Below are positions 33,103-42,392 of a stretch of DNA of 64,000 bases, piece after piece. The notes beneath the pieces were generated by a model. The model had not been told where the DNA came from, did not search any database, and saw nothing but the letters and a program-made list of their open reading frames with translations. Made by a program: the position numbers and the translations under genes. Each line of letters starts with the position of its first letter. Position 1 is the stretch's first letter. The stretch comes from Streptomyces sp. SS1-1 (GTDB lineage Bacteria; Actinomycetota; Actinomycetes; Streptomycetales; Streptomycetaceae): positions 4,504,501 to 4,568,500 of the forward strand of contig NZ_WBXN01000004.1 in assembly GCF_008973465.1 (NCBI RefSeq). The letters are read 5' to 3'.

Positions 33103-33603
33103 TCAGCCGCTGTAGGGCTCGGCCTTCAGGATGCGCACCGAGGCCTTCTTGCCGTTCGGCAGCTCGTACTCCGCGTCCTCGCCGACCTTGTGGCCGATCA
33201 CGCCGGAGCCCAGCGGCGACTGCGGCGAGTACGTCTCGATGTCCGAGCTCGCGTACTCGCGGGAGGCCAGCAGGAAGGTCATCGTGTCGTCCTCGTCGCC
33301 GTCGAAGGCGATCGTCACGACCATCCCGGGCGCCACCGCGCCGTCCGCCGACGCCGGGGCCTCACCGACCTTGGCGTTCTCCAGGAGCTGGGTCAGCTGG
33401 CGCACGCGGAGCTCCTGCTTGCCCTGCTCCTCCTTGGCCGCGTGGTACCCGCCGTTCTCACGGAGGTCCCCCTCCTCGCGCGCCGCCGCGATCTTGGCTG
33501 CGATCTCCGTGCGCGCAGGACCAGACAGGTACTCCAGCTCGGCCTTGAGCTGGTTGTACGCCTCCTGGGTCAGCCAGGTGACGTTCTCGCTGGTCTGGGT
33601 CAC
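33103..33603 (-). CDS. greA: Transcription elongation factor GreA
   Basis: A 166-residue factor that stimulates RNA cleavage in backtracked RNA polymerase. The N-terminal coiled coil contains the conserved ARTEIAAKIAAAREEGDLRENG tip with acidic residues, and the C-terminal domain ends in the FKBP-like ADAEYELPNGKKASVRIL region. Length is as usual. The GTG at 33603 follows GAGGAGC. It lies downstream of the DUF4307 gene on the same strand, with a 168-base AT-richer gap that probably carries its own promoter. Confidence 0.96.
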   Translation of the reverse strand: MTQTSENVTWLTQEAYNQLKAELEYLSGPARTEIAAKIAAAREEGDLRENGGYHAAKEEQGKQELRVRQLTQLLENAKVGEAPASADGAVAPGMVVTIAFDGDEDDTMTFLLASREYASSDIETYSPQSPLGSGVIGHKVGEDAEYELPNGKKASVRILKAEPYSG

Positions 33604-33771
33604 AGGTGCTCCTCGTCGGTACTGGGAATACAAAGCATCGCCCTACCCAGAAGAATGTGCCTTCACGGATGGGCGAAACCACGAGCCTAACAATTGGATG
33701 CCCGAAGGGGGAGGACATAAGCCACCAGATTTACATCGCCGCAGGTCAGTCGCGGCGCATTCCGGATGCCG

Positions 33772-34170
33772 TCAGTCGGCGTGGCAGCCGAGCAGCTCGG
33801 CCGTCGTCCCCGGGGTCGTCGTACGGAGGGTGACGACCCTGTCGATGCGGGTCTCGTCCCCGTCGAAGCGGAAGTCCGCCCGGCCCACCTCGGCGCCGCT
33901 GCGCGCCTGCGACCGCAGCGTGCAGTAGCCCGAGGCCCCGGCGTCCTTGCGGACCTCCAGATGCACGTCCACCGCGTCCTTGCGGACGTCGAACTCGATC
34001 ACCTCGGCGCTGATCTTGTTCTGGCCGACGTAGTGCCAGCCGAAGTACCCGACCAGCGCCAGCAGCAGCACCCCGAGCACCCCGCCGACGACCTTGAGCG
34101 TGCGGTCGGCGCGCGCGTCCGAGGAACGGCCGTAACGGCCCTCGGGCGGTCGCGTGCTCGCCGTACTCAT
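33772..34170 (-). CDS. DUF4307-family membrane protein
   Basis: A 132-residue protein: short N-terminal tail (YGRSSDARADRTLK), one membrane helix at ~27-46 and an external domain with two cysteines (GYCTLRSQ and LLGCHAD). This fits DUF4307, conserved in actinobacteria next to mca. The ATG at 34170 has GGAGGA five bases upstream. The open frame continues far upstream only as a shadow of the STAND gene. It is divergent from mca and precedes greA on the same strand. Function unknown. Confidence 0.88.
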   Translation of the reverse strand: MSTASTRPPEGRYGRSSDARADRTLKVVGGVLGVLLLALVGYFGWHYVGQNKISAEVIEFDVRKDAVDVHLEVRKDAGASGYCTLRSQARSGAEVGRADFRFDGDETRIDRVVTLRTTTPGTTAELLGCHAD

Positions 34171-34317
34171 GATCGTCCTCCCGGCCGGAGCGGAACGGAT
34201 GTCCCGAATCAGGGCCTCCGGGCCGTACCCCGGAATTATCCGCCCCCCGATTCGGTCACTATAGAAGCCGCCGATCGCACCGGGGCACGCCGGGGCGCCG
34301 ACTACGAGGATTGAGTC

Positions 34318-35199
34318 TTGACTGACCAGCTGCGACTGATGGCCGTCCACGCCCACCCCGACGACGAGTCGAGCAAGGGCGCGGCGACCATGGCGAAGTA
34401 CGTGTCCGAGGGGGTGGACGTGCTGGTCGTGACCTGCACGGGCGGGGAGCGCGGCTCCATCCTCAACCCGAAGCTCCAGGGCGACAAGTACGTCGAGGAG
34501 CACATCCACGAGGTACGCAAGAAGGAGATGGACGAGGCCCGCCAGATCCTCGGCGTCAAGCAGGAGTGGCTCGGCTTCGTCGACTCCGGCCTGCCCGAGG
34601 GCGACCCGCTGCCCCCGCTCCCCGAGGGCTGCTTCGCCCTGGAGGACGTCGACAAGGCGGCCGGTGAGCTGGTGAAGCAGATCCGCTCGTTCCGCCCGCA
34701 GGTGATCACCACCTACGACGAGAACGGCGGCTACCCGCACCCCGACCACATCATGACCCACAAGATCTCGATGGTGGCCTTCGAGGGCGCGGCCGACACC
34801 GAGAAGTACCCGGAGGACGAGTTCGGCCCGGCGTACCAGCCGCTGAAGCTCTACTACAACCAGGGCTTCAACCGCCCCCGCACCGAGGCCCTGCACCAGG
34901 CCATGCTCGACCGCGGCCTGGAGTCCCCGTACGGGGACTGGCTGAAGCGCTGGGACGAGTTCGAGCGCGTCGAGCGCACGCTCACCACGCACGTCCCCTG
35001 CGCGGACTTCTATGAGATCCGCGACAAGGCGCTGATCGCCCACGCCACCCAGATCGACCCCGACGGCGGCTGGTTCCGCGTCCCGCTGGACCTGCAGAAG
35101 GAGGTCTGGCCGACCGAGGAGTACGAGCTGGCGAAGTCCCTCGTCGCCACCTCCCTCCCCGAGGACGACCTCTTCGCGGGCATCCGGGACAATGCCTGA
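34318..35199 (+). CDS. mca: Mycothiol S-conjugate amidase
   Basis: A 293-residue zinc amidase that splits mycothiol S-conjugates into a mercapturic acid and GlcN-inositol for detoxification. Zinc ligands are His13 and Asp16 in AHPDDE and His144 in the HPDH motif. CTGGERG and the conserved YYNQGF segment are also present. The TTG start at 34318 follows GAGGA at seven bases. Mca differs from the deacetylase MshB by length and C-terminal region, and this matches Mca. The last eight bases overlap the following small gene. Confidence 0.95.
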   Translation: MTDQLRLMAVHAHPDDESSKGAATMAKYVSEGVDVLVVTCTGGERGSILNPKLQGDKYVEEHIHEVRKKEMDEARQILGVKQEWLGFVDSGLPEGDPLPPLPEGCFALEDVDKAAGELVKQIRSFRPQVITTYDENGGYPHPDHIMTHKISMVAFEGAADTEKYPEDEFGPAYQPLKLYYNQGFNRPRTEALHQAMLDRGLESPYGDWLKRWDEFERVERTLTTHVPCADFYEIRDKALIAHATQIDPDGGWFRVPLDLQKEVWPTEEYELAKSLVATSLPEDDLFAGIRDNA

Positions 35200-35455
35200 C
35201 ATGACCGCAAGCGCAAGCCTGGCAATGACACACCTCGCCACCCTCGCCAAGGAGGTGGACGAGGACAAGGTCACCCCCGGCGTCCTCGGTTTCATCGTCT
35301 TCGCCGTGATGGCCCTCGCGGTGTGGGCGCTGATGAGGTCGATGAACCGGCACATGAGCCGGGTCGAGTTCACCGAGGACCCCGACCCGAAGGCCGAGGC
35401 CCCCGCCGACGCCACCGGGACGACCACCGGCGCCGACGGGCGGAAGCAGGGCTGA
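35192..35455 (+). CDS. Small membrane protein cotranscribed with mca
   Basis: An 87-residue protein with an acidic N-terminal helix (LAKEVDEDKVTPGVL), one membrane span at ~31-48 and an acidic, disordered tail. The ATG overlaps the mca stop by eight bases, so it is translationally coupled. A second in-frame ATG at 35201 is the alternative start. I do not know the function. Confidence 0.85.
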   Translation: MPDMTASASLAMTHLATLAKEVDEDKVTPGVLGFIVFAVMALAVWALMRSMNRHMSRVEFTEDPDPKAEAPADATGTTTGADGRKQG

Positions 35456-35477
35456 CGGCGCCGCCCCCGCGGCCCGG

Positions 35478-38400
35478 TCAGCGCGGGGCCGCCGAGGCGA
35501 CCCCCATGACCTCCCGCGCATGGCGGTTCGGCACCATGCCGAGCCGCCATGCCTGCCACCCCGCCTCCAGCTCCACACCCCGCTCCAGCAGCAGCCGGTA
35601 CGCCTCCAGGCACTCCGCCAGCCTGCCGTCCCGCAGCGGATGCCCCGACCGGGCCAGCTGCGCCAGCTCCTCCAGCGCCACCGCCGTACCCACCTCCACC
35701 CCGCCCGGAGCCGCGTACGGCAGGAGCGTGCAGCGCAGGAAACGCGCCCAGTCCCCGCCCCGCAGATCCCCGTAGGACGCGAACAGCGCCACCGCCTCGT
35801 CGCACAGCGCCAGCGCCTGCCGTGTCCGGGCGTTCCCGCCGTCCACCACCGCCAGCTCCAGACACGTCCACGCCTCCCCGTGCGCGACACCGATGCGCCG
35901 GAAGTCCGCGCGGGCGTCCACCAGGAGCTGCCGCGCGAAGCCCGAATTGCGCAGCGACCCCGTCTGCACCGCCCGCTGGTCCCGCGTCACCCGCGCCGAA
36001 TGATGCCGCGCACACGCCAGGCCGTACACGTCCCGCATCCGCGAGAACATCGTCCGGGACCGCTCCAGCTCCCGCACCGCCGGATCCAGGTCCCCGCCCT
36101 CCTCCAGGGCCTGCCCCAGGTAGTACACCGACCACGCCTCGCCCCGCGCGTCCTCGTTCTCCCGGTGCCGGGCCGCCGCCCGCCGCAGCGCCTCCACCGC
36201 CGGCTCCGCGTCCCCGGCCACCAGCCGCGCCCGGGCCAGCTGCGTCAGCGCCCACGCCTCGCCCCGCGCGTCCCGCGTCCGCCCGTACAGCTCCAGCGCC
36301 GCCCGCAGATCCGCCTCCGCCGCCGGCACGTCCCCCGTCCGCAGCTCCAGCTGGCCCAGCTGGAAGTGCGCCCACGCCTCCCCGTGCAGCGACTCACCGG
36401 CGCGGTGCAGCGCCAGCGACTCCGCCAGCAGCTCACCGGACTCCGCGACCCGGCCCCGGTCCCGCTCCACCGCCGCCAGCGCGTGCATCGTCCACGCCCG
36501 GTCCGTCGCCAGCGCCGGAGCCGCCTGCAGATCCAGCGCCTCCCGCAGCCGCGCCGCCGCCTCCGTCAGATCGCCCTGGTGGTGCAGCGTGATCCCCAGC
36601 GAACACAACGCACGCGCCGCACCCGCGTCGTGATGCGCCTCCCGGTACAGATCCACCACCGACGCCAGCGTCGCCCGCGCCTTGTCCAGCTCACCCAGCT
36701 GCCGCGCCGCGATCCCCGTCCGCCACCGCACCGACCGCACCAGCAGCCCCTGGTCCACGGCCTGCGCCAGCTCACTGATCTCACCCAGCCGGTACAGATC
36801 GCCGCGCAGCAGGCAGTAGTCGCACAGCGCGCCCAGCAGACTCACCACCGGACCCTGGTCCACGCCCTCCGCGTGCCGCAGCGCCGCCGTGATGAAGCTC
36901 GACTCCTCGTCCAGCCAGCGCAGCGCCTCGTCCGGCGACCCGAAGCCGTGCGGACTGAACCGGTCCGAACGGGTCGACACGTTCCCGTCGACCAGCCGCA
37001 GCACCGAGTCCGCCAGATCGGCGTAGCTCGTGATCAGCCGCTCCTGCGCCGCCGTACGCTCCGCCGGATCCTCCTCGTCCAGGAGACGGGCATGGGCGAA
37101 CCCGCGCACCAGGTCGTGCAGCCGGTACCGGTCCGCGCGCACATGGTCGATCAGACCGGCGTCCGCCAGACCCGCCAGCAGCCGGCCCGCCTCCGCCCGG
37201 TCCGTGGCCAGCAACGCCGCCGCCGCGGCCGCCCCCAGCGACGCGCGGCCCGCCAGCGCGAGCCTGCGCAGCAGCCGCCGGCCCGCCTCACCCTGGTCGG
37301 TGTAGCGCAGCCACAGCACCCGCTCACCCGGCTCCACCGGCCCGTACGCCCCCAGATCCGCCGCCAGCGCACGCGGCGATCTCGGACCCAGCGACGACCC
37401 CGCGATCCGCAGCGCCAACGGCAACCCGCCGCACAGCTCACGGATCCGGTCCGCCGCCTGCGCGTCGTACGGCCCCGACGCGTCCCGCGCGGCCGCCGCC
37501 AGCAGTTCCTCCGACCCCGCCGCGTCCAGCGGCTCCACCGGCAGCCGGTGCACCCGCGCCACCGAACCCGCCGGCAGGTCCAGCGGCTCCCGCGCCGTCA
37601 CCAGGACCAGACTGTCGGACCGCTCCGGCACCAGCGCGGCCACCTGCTCCGCGTCCCGCGCGTCGTCCAGGACCACCACGACCGGCACCCCCGCCAGATG
37701 CCGCCGGTACAGCTCGCCCAGCCGTCCCACCTGCTGCCCGGCCGACGCGCGCTCCCGGAACAGCAACTGCTCCCGCGGGGCGCCCAGCCGGTTCAGCAGA
37801 TGCAGCAGCGCCTCCCGCGTCGTCAGCGGCGGCTCCTCCGGGCTGTCCCCGCGCAGATCCACCACGCACGCGCCCCGGAACTGGTCCCGCAGCTCGTGCG
37901 CCGCCCGCACCGCCAGCGCCGTACGGCCACTGCCCGGCGTCCCGTGCAGCACGACCACCGTCGGCCGGGTCTCCGTGTCCGCCCGCCCCGCCTGCACCCA
38001 CCGCCGCACCGACGCCAGCTCCCGCCGCCGCCCCGCGAACGGCTCCACCGCGTCCGGCAACTGCCCGAACGACTGCGCCAGCGCCCCGCGCCCGCGCGCC
38101 GCCGCGCTCTTGTCCGCCCCCTTCAGCCGCGGCCCCGCCGCCACCGGCCCGGTCGCCGCGCTCAGCACCCGCTGCTGGTCCAGAAACGGACGGATGCCCC
38201 GCACCTCCAGCGCCGTCAGCCACTGCAGCCGCAACTGCTCGGGACCGCCCGGCTGCCCCGCCGCCCCCGCCCGGTGATGCGCCGCGGGCAGATGAGCGCC
38301 CGCCACCTTCACCACCGTCGCCGCCGCGCCGACCACCCCCACCGTCACACCCGCCCCGAGCGCGATGCCCGCACCGGTGCCCAGTGCCAGGTCCGAGACC

Positions 38401-38678
38401 GTCGCCGCGAGCGCCGCGACCCCGGCCACCATCAGCGGCGTCCGCCCACCCTCCCGCGCGAACCGCCCGCCGAACGTCAGCCGCCCGGCCTCCGCCGCGT
38501 CCAGCGCCCGCGTGTACGCCTCGTACTCCTCCGCCGCGCTCTCCGCCAGCGCGTCCAGCGACGCGCGGGCCCGCGCCGACAGCACCTGCCCGTCCACCCG
38601 CCCGCCCGAACGCCGGACCTCCTCCTCCACGGCCCGGCCCAGCAGCCGCTCCGCCTCTGCCCGGTGGCTGTCCCGCAT
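35478..38678 (-). CDS. Membrane-anchored STAND ATPase (NB-ARC) with C-terminal TPR-like repeats
   Basis: A 1066-residue signalling ATPase. Residues 1-70 are helical. Two predicted helices lie at ~81-102 and 104-127. The NB-ARC/STAND module has Walker A HGTPGSGRTA (~243-252), Walker B VVVVLDDAR (~330-338) and LCGGLPLALRIAG (the GxP motif). A winged-helix region follows, then about 450 residues of TPR-like repeats with four copies of GEAW near 763, 803, 843 and 931. No SARP, kinase or other effector domain is seen. STAND proteins switch on by oligomerising when the repeat domain senses a partner. The ATG at 38678 follows GGAGGGGG. It is convergent with the DUF255 gene's upstream region and overlaps nothing else real. 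Confidence 0.92.
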   Translation of the reverse strand: MRDSHRAEAERLLGRAVEEEVRRSGGRVDGQVLSARARASLDALAESAAEEYEAYTRALDAAEAGRLTFGGRFAREGGRTPLMVAGVAALAATVSDLALGTGAGIALGAGVTVGVVGAAATVVKVAGAHLPAAHHRAGAAGQPGGPEQLRLQWLTALEVRGIRPFLDQQRVLSAATGPVAAGPRLKGADKSAAARGRGALAQSFGQLPDAVEPFAGRRRELASVRRWVQAGRADTETRPTVVVLHGTPGSGRTALAVRAAHELRDQFRGACVVDLRGDSPEEPPLTTREALLHLLNRLGAPREQLLFRERASAGQQVGRLGELYRRHLAGVPVVVVLDDARDAEQVAALVPERSDSLVLVTAREPLDLPAGSVARVHRLPVEPLDAAGSEELLAAAARDASGPYDAQAADRIRELCGGLPLALRIAGSSLGPRSPRALAADLGAYGPVEPGERVLWLRYTDQGEAGRRLLRRLALAGRASLGAAAAAALLATDRAEAGRLLAGLADAGLIDHVRADRYRLHDLVRGFAHARLLDEEDPAERTAAQERLITSYADLADSVLRLVDGNVSTRSDRFSPHGFGSPDEALRWLDEESSFITAALRHAEGVDQGPVVSLLGALCDYCLLRGDLYRLGEISELAQAVDQGLLVRSVRWRTGIAARQLGELDKARATLASVVDLYREAHHDAGAARALCSLGITLHHQGDLTEAAARLREALDLQAAPALATDRAWTMHALAAVERDRGRVAESGELLAESLALHRAGESLHGEAWAHFQLGQLELRTGDVPAAEADLRAALELYGRTRDARGEAWALTQLARARLVAGDAEPAVEALRRAAARHRENEDARGEAWSVYYLGQALEEGGDLDPAVRELERSRTMFSRMRDVYGLACARHHSARVTRDQRAVQTGSLRNSGFARQLLVDARADFRRIGVAHGEAWTCLELAVVDGGNARTRQALALCDEAVALFASYGDLRGGDWARFLRCTLLPYAAPGGVEVGTAVALEELAQLARSGHPLRDGRLAECLEAYRLLLERGVELEAGWQAWRLGMVPNRHAREVMGVASAAPR

Positions 38679-38889
38679 GGCATGTCCCCCTCCGGCGGCA
38701 ACTCCAGCGCCTACGAGTGTCCTTCGGCACGCACGCGAGCGCGAGAGGGCGACGATCAACGCCCTCGCGCACCCCGGAATCCCACGATCACCCGCACGAC
38801 CCCCGCACACCCGCCCGACCCCGGACGGCGACAGGCGGAGGCGCGGGCCGTCCCGGGGCCCGCCGGGGGAGGTGGGGCAGGATGGGGAC

Positions 38890-40923
38890 ATGCCGAACCG
38901 ACTGGCCCACGAGACGTCCCCCTACCTGCTCCAGCACGCCGACAACCCGGTGGATTGGTGGCCGTGGTCGGAAGAGGCCTTCGAGGAGGCCCGCAGAAGC
39001 GGTCGGCCGGTCCTGCTGAGCGTCGGGTACAGCAGCTGCCACTGGTGCCACGTCATGGCGCACGAGTCCTTCGAGGACGAGGCGACGGCCGAGTTCCTCA
39101 ACACCCACTTCGTCAGCGTCAAGGTGGACCGCGAGGAGCGCCCCGACGTCGACGCCGTCTACATGGAGGCCGTGCAGGCGGCCACCGGCCAGGGCGGCTG
39201 GCCCATGACGGTGTTCCTCACCCCCGAGGCCGAGCCCTTCTACTTCGGGACGTACTTTCCGCCCGAGCCCCGGCACGGGATGCCGTCCTTCCGGCAGGTG
39301 CTGGAGGGGGTCCGCGCCGCCTGGACCGACCGGCGCGACGAGGTGGCCGAGGTCGCCGGGAAGATCGTGCGGGACCTGGCCGGCCGGGAGATCTCCTACG
39401 GCGGCACCGAGGCCCCCGGCGAACAGGAACTGGCGCAGGCGCTGCTCGGCCTCACCCGGGAGTACGACCCGCAGCGCGGCGGATTCGGGGGCGCGCCCAA
39501 GTTCCCGCCGTCCATGGTGATCGAGTTCCTGCTGCGCCATCACGCGCGCACGGGCGCCGAGGGAGCGCTGCAGATGGCGGCGGACACCTGCGAGCGGATG
39601 GCGCGGGGCGGCATCTACGACCAGCTCGGCGGCGGTTTCGCGCGCTACTCGGTGGACCGGGACTGGGTGACCCCGCACTTCGAGAAGATGCTCTATGACA
39701 ACGCCCTGCTGTGCCGCGTCTACGCGCACCTGTGGCGGGCCACCGGGTCGGACCTCGCGCGGCGGGTGGCGTTGGAGACCGCTGACTTCATGGTGCGGGA
39801 ACTGCGCACGGAGCAGGGCGGGTTCGCGTCCGCGCTGGACGCCGACAGTGACGACGGCAGCGGGCGGCACGTCGAGGGCGCGTACTACGTGTGGACGCCG
39901 GAGCAGTTGCGTGAGGCGCTCGGGGACGAGGACGCCGAGATGGCCGCGCGGTACTTCGGGGTGACCGAGGAGGGCACGTTCGAGGAGGGCGCCTCGGTGC
40001 TGCAACTTCCGCAACGGGACGAGGTGTTCGACGCCGAGCGGGTCGCGTCGGTGCGGGCCCGGCTGCTGGAGCGGCGGGCGGGGCGGCCCGCGCCGGGCCG
40101 GGACGACAAGGTCGTCGCCGCGTGGAACGGTCTCGCGATCGCCGCGCTGGCCGAGACCGGCGCCTACTTCGACCGCCCGGACCTGGTGGACGCCGCACTC
40201 GGCGCCGCCGACCTGCTGGTGCGGGTGCATCTGGACGAGCAGGCGCGGCTGACCCGGACCAGCAAGGACGGCAGGGCGGGGGCCAACGCCGGGGTGCTGG
40301 AGGACTACGGCGATGTCGCCGAGGGTTTCCTGGCGCTGGCGTCGGTCACGGGGGAGGGCGTGTGGCTGGACTTCGCCGGGTTCCTGCTGGACCACGTGCT
40401 GGCCCGGTTCGTGGACGAGGAGTCGGGCGCGCTGTTCGACACGGCGGCGGACGCCGAGCGGCTGATCCGGCGGCCGCAGGATCCGACGGACAACGCGGTG
40501 CCGTCGGGGTGGAGCGCGGCGGCCGGGGCGCTGCTCGGCTATGCCGCGCACACCGGGTCCGAGCCGCATCGCCGGGCGGCGGAGCGGGCGTTGGGCGTGG
40601 TGAAGGCGCTCGGTCCGCGGGTGCCGCGGTTCATCGGGTGGGGGCTGGCGGTGGCGGAGGCGCTGCTGGACGGGCCGCGTGAGGTCGCGGTCGTCGGTCC
40701 CTCGCTGTCCGACGAGGCGACAAGGGCGTTGCACCGTACGGCACTTCTGGGGACGGCGCCGGGCGCGGTGGTCGCGGTGGGGGCGGCGGGGAGCGGCGAG
40801 TTCCCGTTGCTCGCCGACCGTCCGTTGCAGCAGGGGGCGCCGGCCGCCTACGTCTGCCGCGACTTCACCTGTGACGCTCCGACGACCGACCCGGACCGGT
40901 TGCGGGAGGCGCTGAGCAGCTGA
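38890..40923 (+). CDS. Thioredoxin-domain DUF255 protein (YyaL/spermatogenesis-associated type)
   Basis: A 677-residue protein. The N-terminal thioredoxin-like domain (DUF255) contains SSCHWCHVM with Cys50 and Cys53. An (alpha/alpha)6-barrel like that of N-acylglucosamine epimerases follows (GGIYDQLGGGFARYSVDRDW, PHFEKMLYDNA), and a C-terminal domain ends in CRDFTCDAPTTD. The family is widespread, and its substrate is not known. The ATG at 38890 is six bases after CAGGAT, a weaker leaderless candidate. Single gene between the STAND gene and the glycan operon. Confidence 0.92.
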   Translation: MPNRLAHETSPYLLQHADNPVDWWPWSEEAFEEARRSGRPVLLSVGYSSCHWCHVMAHESFEDEATAEFLNTHFVSVKVDREERPDVDAVYMEAVQAATGQGGWPMTVFLTPEAEPFYFGTYFPPEPRHGMPSFRQVLEGVRAAWTDRRDEVAEVAGKIVRDLAGREISYGGTEAPGEQELAQALLGLTREYDPQRGGFGGAPKFPPSMVIEFLLRHHARTGAEGALQMAADTCERMARGGIYDQLGGGFARYSVDRDWVTPHFEKMLYDNALLCRVYAHLWRATGSDLARRVALETADFMVRELRTEQGGFASALDADSDDGSGRHVEGAYYVWTPEQLREALGDEDAEMAARYFGVTEEGTFEEGASVLQLPQRDEVFDAERVASVRARLLERRAGRPAPGRDDKVVAAWNGLAIAALAETGAYFDRPDLVDAALGAADLLVRVHLDEQARLTRTSKDGRAGANAGVLEDYGDVAEGFLALASVTGEGVWLDFAGFLLDHVLARFVDEESGALFDTAADAERLIRRPQDPTDNAVPSGWSAAAGALLGYAAHTGSEPHRRAAERALGVVKALGPRVPRFIGWGLAVAEALLDGPREVAVVGPSLSDEATRALHRTALLGTAPGAVVAVGAAGSGEFPLLADRPLQQGAPAAYVCRDFTCDAPTTDPDRLREALSS

Positions 40924-41040
40924 AACAGGGCGCGGATCGGGGCGGTTACGCGGGTGGCGCGCGAATTGTTCACTCTCGCCTCCGGTTGTGAGGAAACGCG
41001 CTCTTCATCGAAAGCGTCTGCGAACTTCACACATTCCTCC

Positions 41041-41046
41041 TAATCT
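41041..41046 (+). promoter_or_regulatory. Candidate -10 (TAATCT) of the glycan operon
   Basis: TAATCT is the only AT-rich hexamer close to the operon start, about 50 bases before the first start codon. No certain -35 partner was found. Confidence 0.35.
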
Positions 41047-41093
41047 CTGCACAGTGCCGCGACCGGTGTGGCCCACCGTCGCGACAGGGGGCA

Positions 41094-42392
41094 TTGGGGA
41101 TCTGGGGGGATCTGTTGCTGACGTCTGTCTTCATAGCCGTCGTCTCGCTGGCCTTGTTCTGGATGGCGGCTTTCACCCTGTGGTGGCAGATGCACGCGTG
41201 GCGTACGCCCGAAGTGCTCGCCTCCACCCGGTTCAGCAGACCGGACGGGGACGACCATGTGTCGTTCTCCCTGTTACTGCCGGCCCGGCACGAACAGGCC
41301 GTGCTGGACCACACGATCCAGCGGCTGCTGGAGTCCACGCACACCGACTTCGAGATCATCGTGATCGTCGGGCACGACGACCCGGAGACCACCGAGGTGG
41401 CCGAGCGGGCGGCAGCCCGCGACCCGCGGGTCCGTGTCGTCGTCGACACGCACGAGAAGAAGAACAAGCCGAAGGCGATGAACACCGCGCTGCCGCACTG
41501 CCGCGGTGATGTCGTCGGGGTGTTCGACGCCGAGGACCAGGTCCACCCGGAGCTGCTGGCCCATGTGGACCACGCGTTCCGCACGACCGGCGCGGACGTC
41601 GTCCAGGGCGGCGTCCAGCTGATCAACTTCCACTCCAGCTGGTACAGCCTGCGCAACTGCCTGGAGTACTTCTTCTGGTTCCGCTCGCGGCTGCACCTGC
41701 ACGCGCAGAAAGGGTTCATCCCGCTCGGCGGCAACACGGTCTTCGTCCGCACCGACGTGCTGCGCGAGGCCGGCGGCTGGGACCCGGACTGCCTGGCCGA
41801 GGACTGCGACCTGGGGGTCAGGCTCTCCAGCGTCGGCAAGAAGGTCGTCGTCGCCTACGACTCCGACATGGTGACCCGGGAGGAGACGCCCGGCAGCCTG
41901 ATGTCGCTGCTGAAGCAGCGCACCCGCTGGAACCAGGGCTTCCTCCAGGTCTACCGGAAGAAGGACTGGAAGCAACTGCCCACGTTCGGGCAGCGGCTGC
42001 TCGCCCGGTACACGCTGATGACGCCGTTCATGCAGGCGTTCACCGGGCTCGTCATCCCGCTGAACATCGCGATCGCGGTGTTCCTCGACGTGCCGGTGGG
42101 CATCGCGTTCATCACCTTCCTGCCGGCCGTCACCGCGCTCGTCACGTTCGTGTTCGAGCTCGTCGGACTGCACGACTTCGGGCGGCAGTACGGGCTGCGG
42201 GTGCGCCTCGTCCATTATCTGAAGCTCGTCGTGGGCGGCCCCTTCTACCAGGTGCTCCTCGCGGGGGCCGCCGTCCGCGCCGTGTGGCGCGAGCAGCGCG
42301 GCCGCAACGACTGGGAGCTGACCAGCCATGTCGGCGCGCATCTGGACGGCGCCGCCGTGACCCGTGACCTCCGAGAGGACGTCCCCGCGTGA
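41094..42392 (+). CDS. Cellulose synthase-like GT2 glycosyltransferase
   Basis: A 432-residue inverting glycosyltransferase. One N-terminal helix (~7-30), a cytosolic GT-A domain and three to four C-terminal helices (~300-400) form the synthase layout. Catalytic motifs are HDDPE, FDAEDQ (DxD type), AEDCDLG (TED-like base) and QRTRWNQGF (Q-x-x-R-W). Processive polysaccharide synthases carry exactly these, so it may make a beta-linked glycan, though a non-processive role is possible. TTG at 41094 is the likely start; a TTG a few codons later, after GGGGGGAT, is an alternative. It opens a four-gene operon with overlapping starts. Confidence 0.9.
   Translation: MGIWGDLLLTSVFIAVVSLALFWMAAFTLWWQMHAWRTPEVLASTRFSRPDGDDHVSFSLLLPARHEQAVLDHTIQRLLESTHTDFEIIVIVGHDDPETTEVAERAAARDPRVRVVVDTHEKKNKPKAMNTALPHCRGDVVGVFDAEDQVHPELLAHVDHAFRTTGADVVQGGVQLINFHSSWYSLRNCLEYFFWFRSRLHLHAQKGFIPLGGNTVFVRTDVLREAGGWDPDCLAEDCDLGVRLSSVGKKVVVAYDSDMVTREETPGSLMSLLKQRTRWNQGFLQVYRKKDWKQLPTFGQRLLARYTLMTPFMQAFTGLVIPLNIAIAVFLDVPVGIAFITFLPAVTALVTFVFELVGLHDFGRQYGLRVRLVHYLKLVVGGPFYQVLLAGAAVRAVWREQRGRNDWELTSHVGAHLDGAAVTRDLREDVPA

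Noticed and set aside
36120..36420. Repeated 21-base CACGCCTCGCCCCGCGCGTCC-like blocks considered as DNA repeats
   Set aside because: They encode the GEAW motif of the TPR repeats and are explained by the protein.
35520..39698. A 1392-codon open frame on the plus strand opposite the STAND gene
   Set aside because: The translation is Arg/Pro/Gln low-complexity sequence with no domains; the minus strand has intact Walker motifs and TPR repeats.
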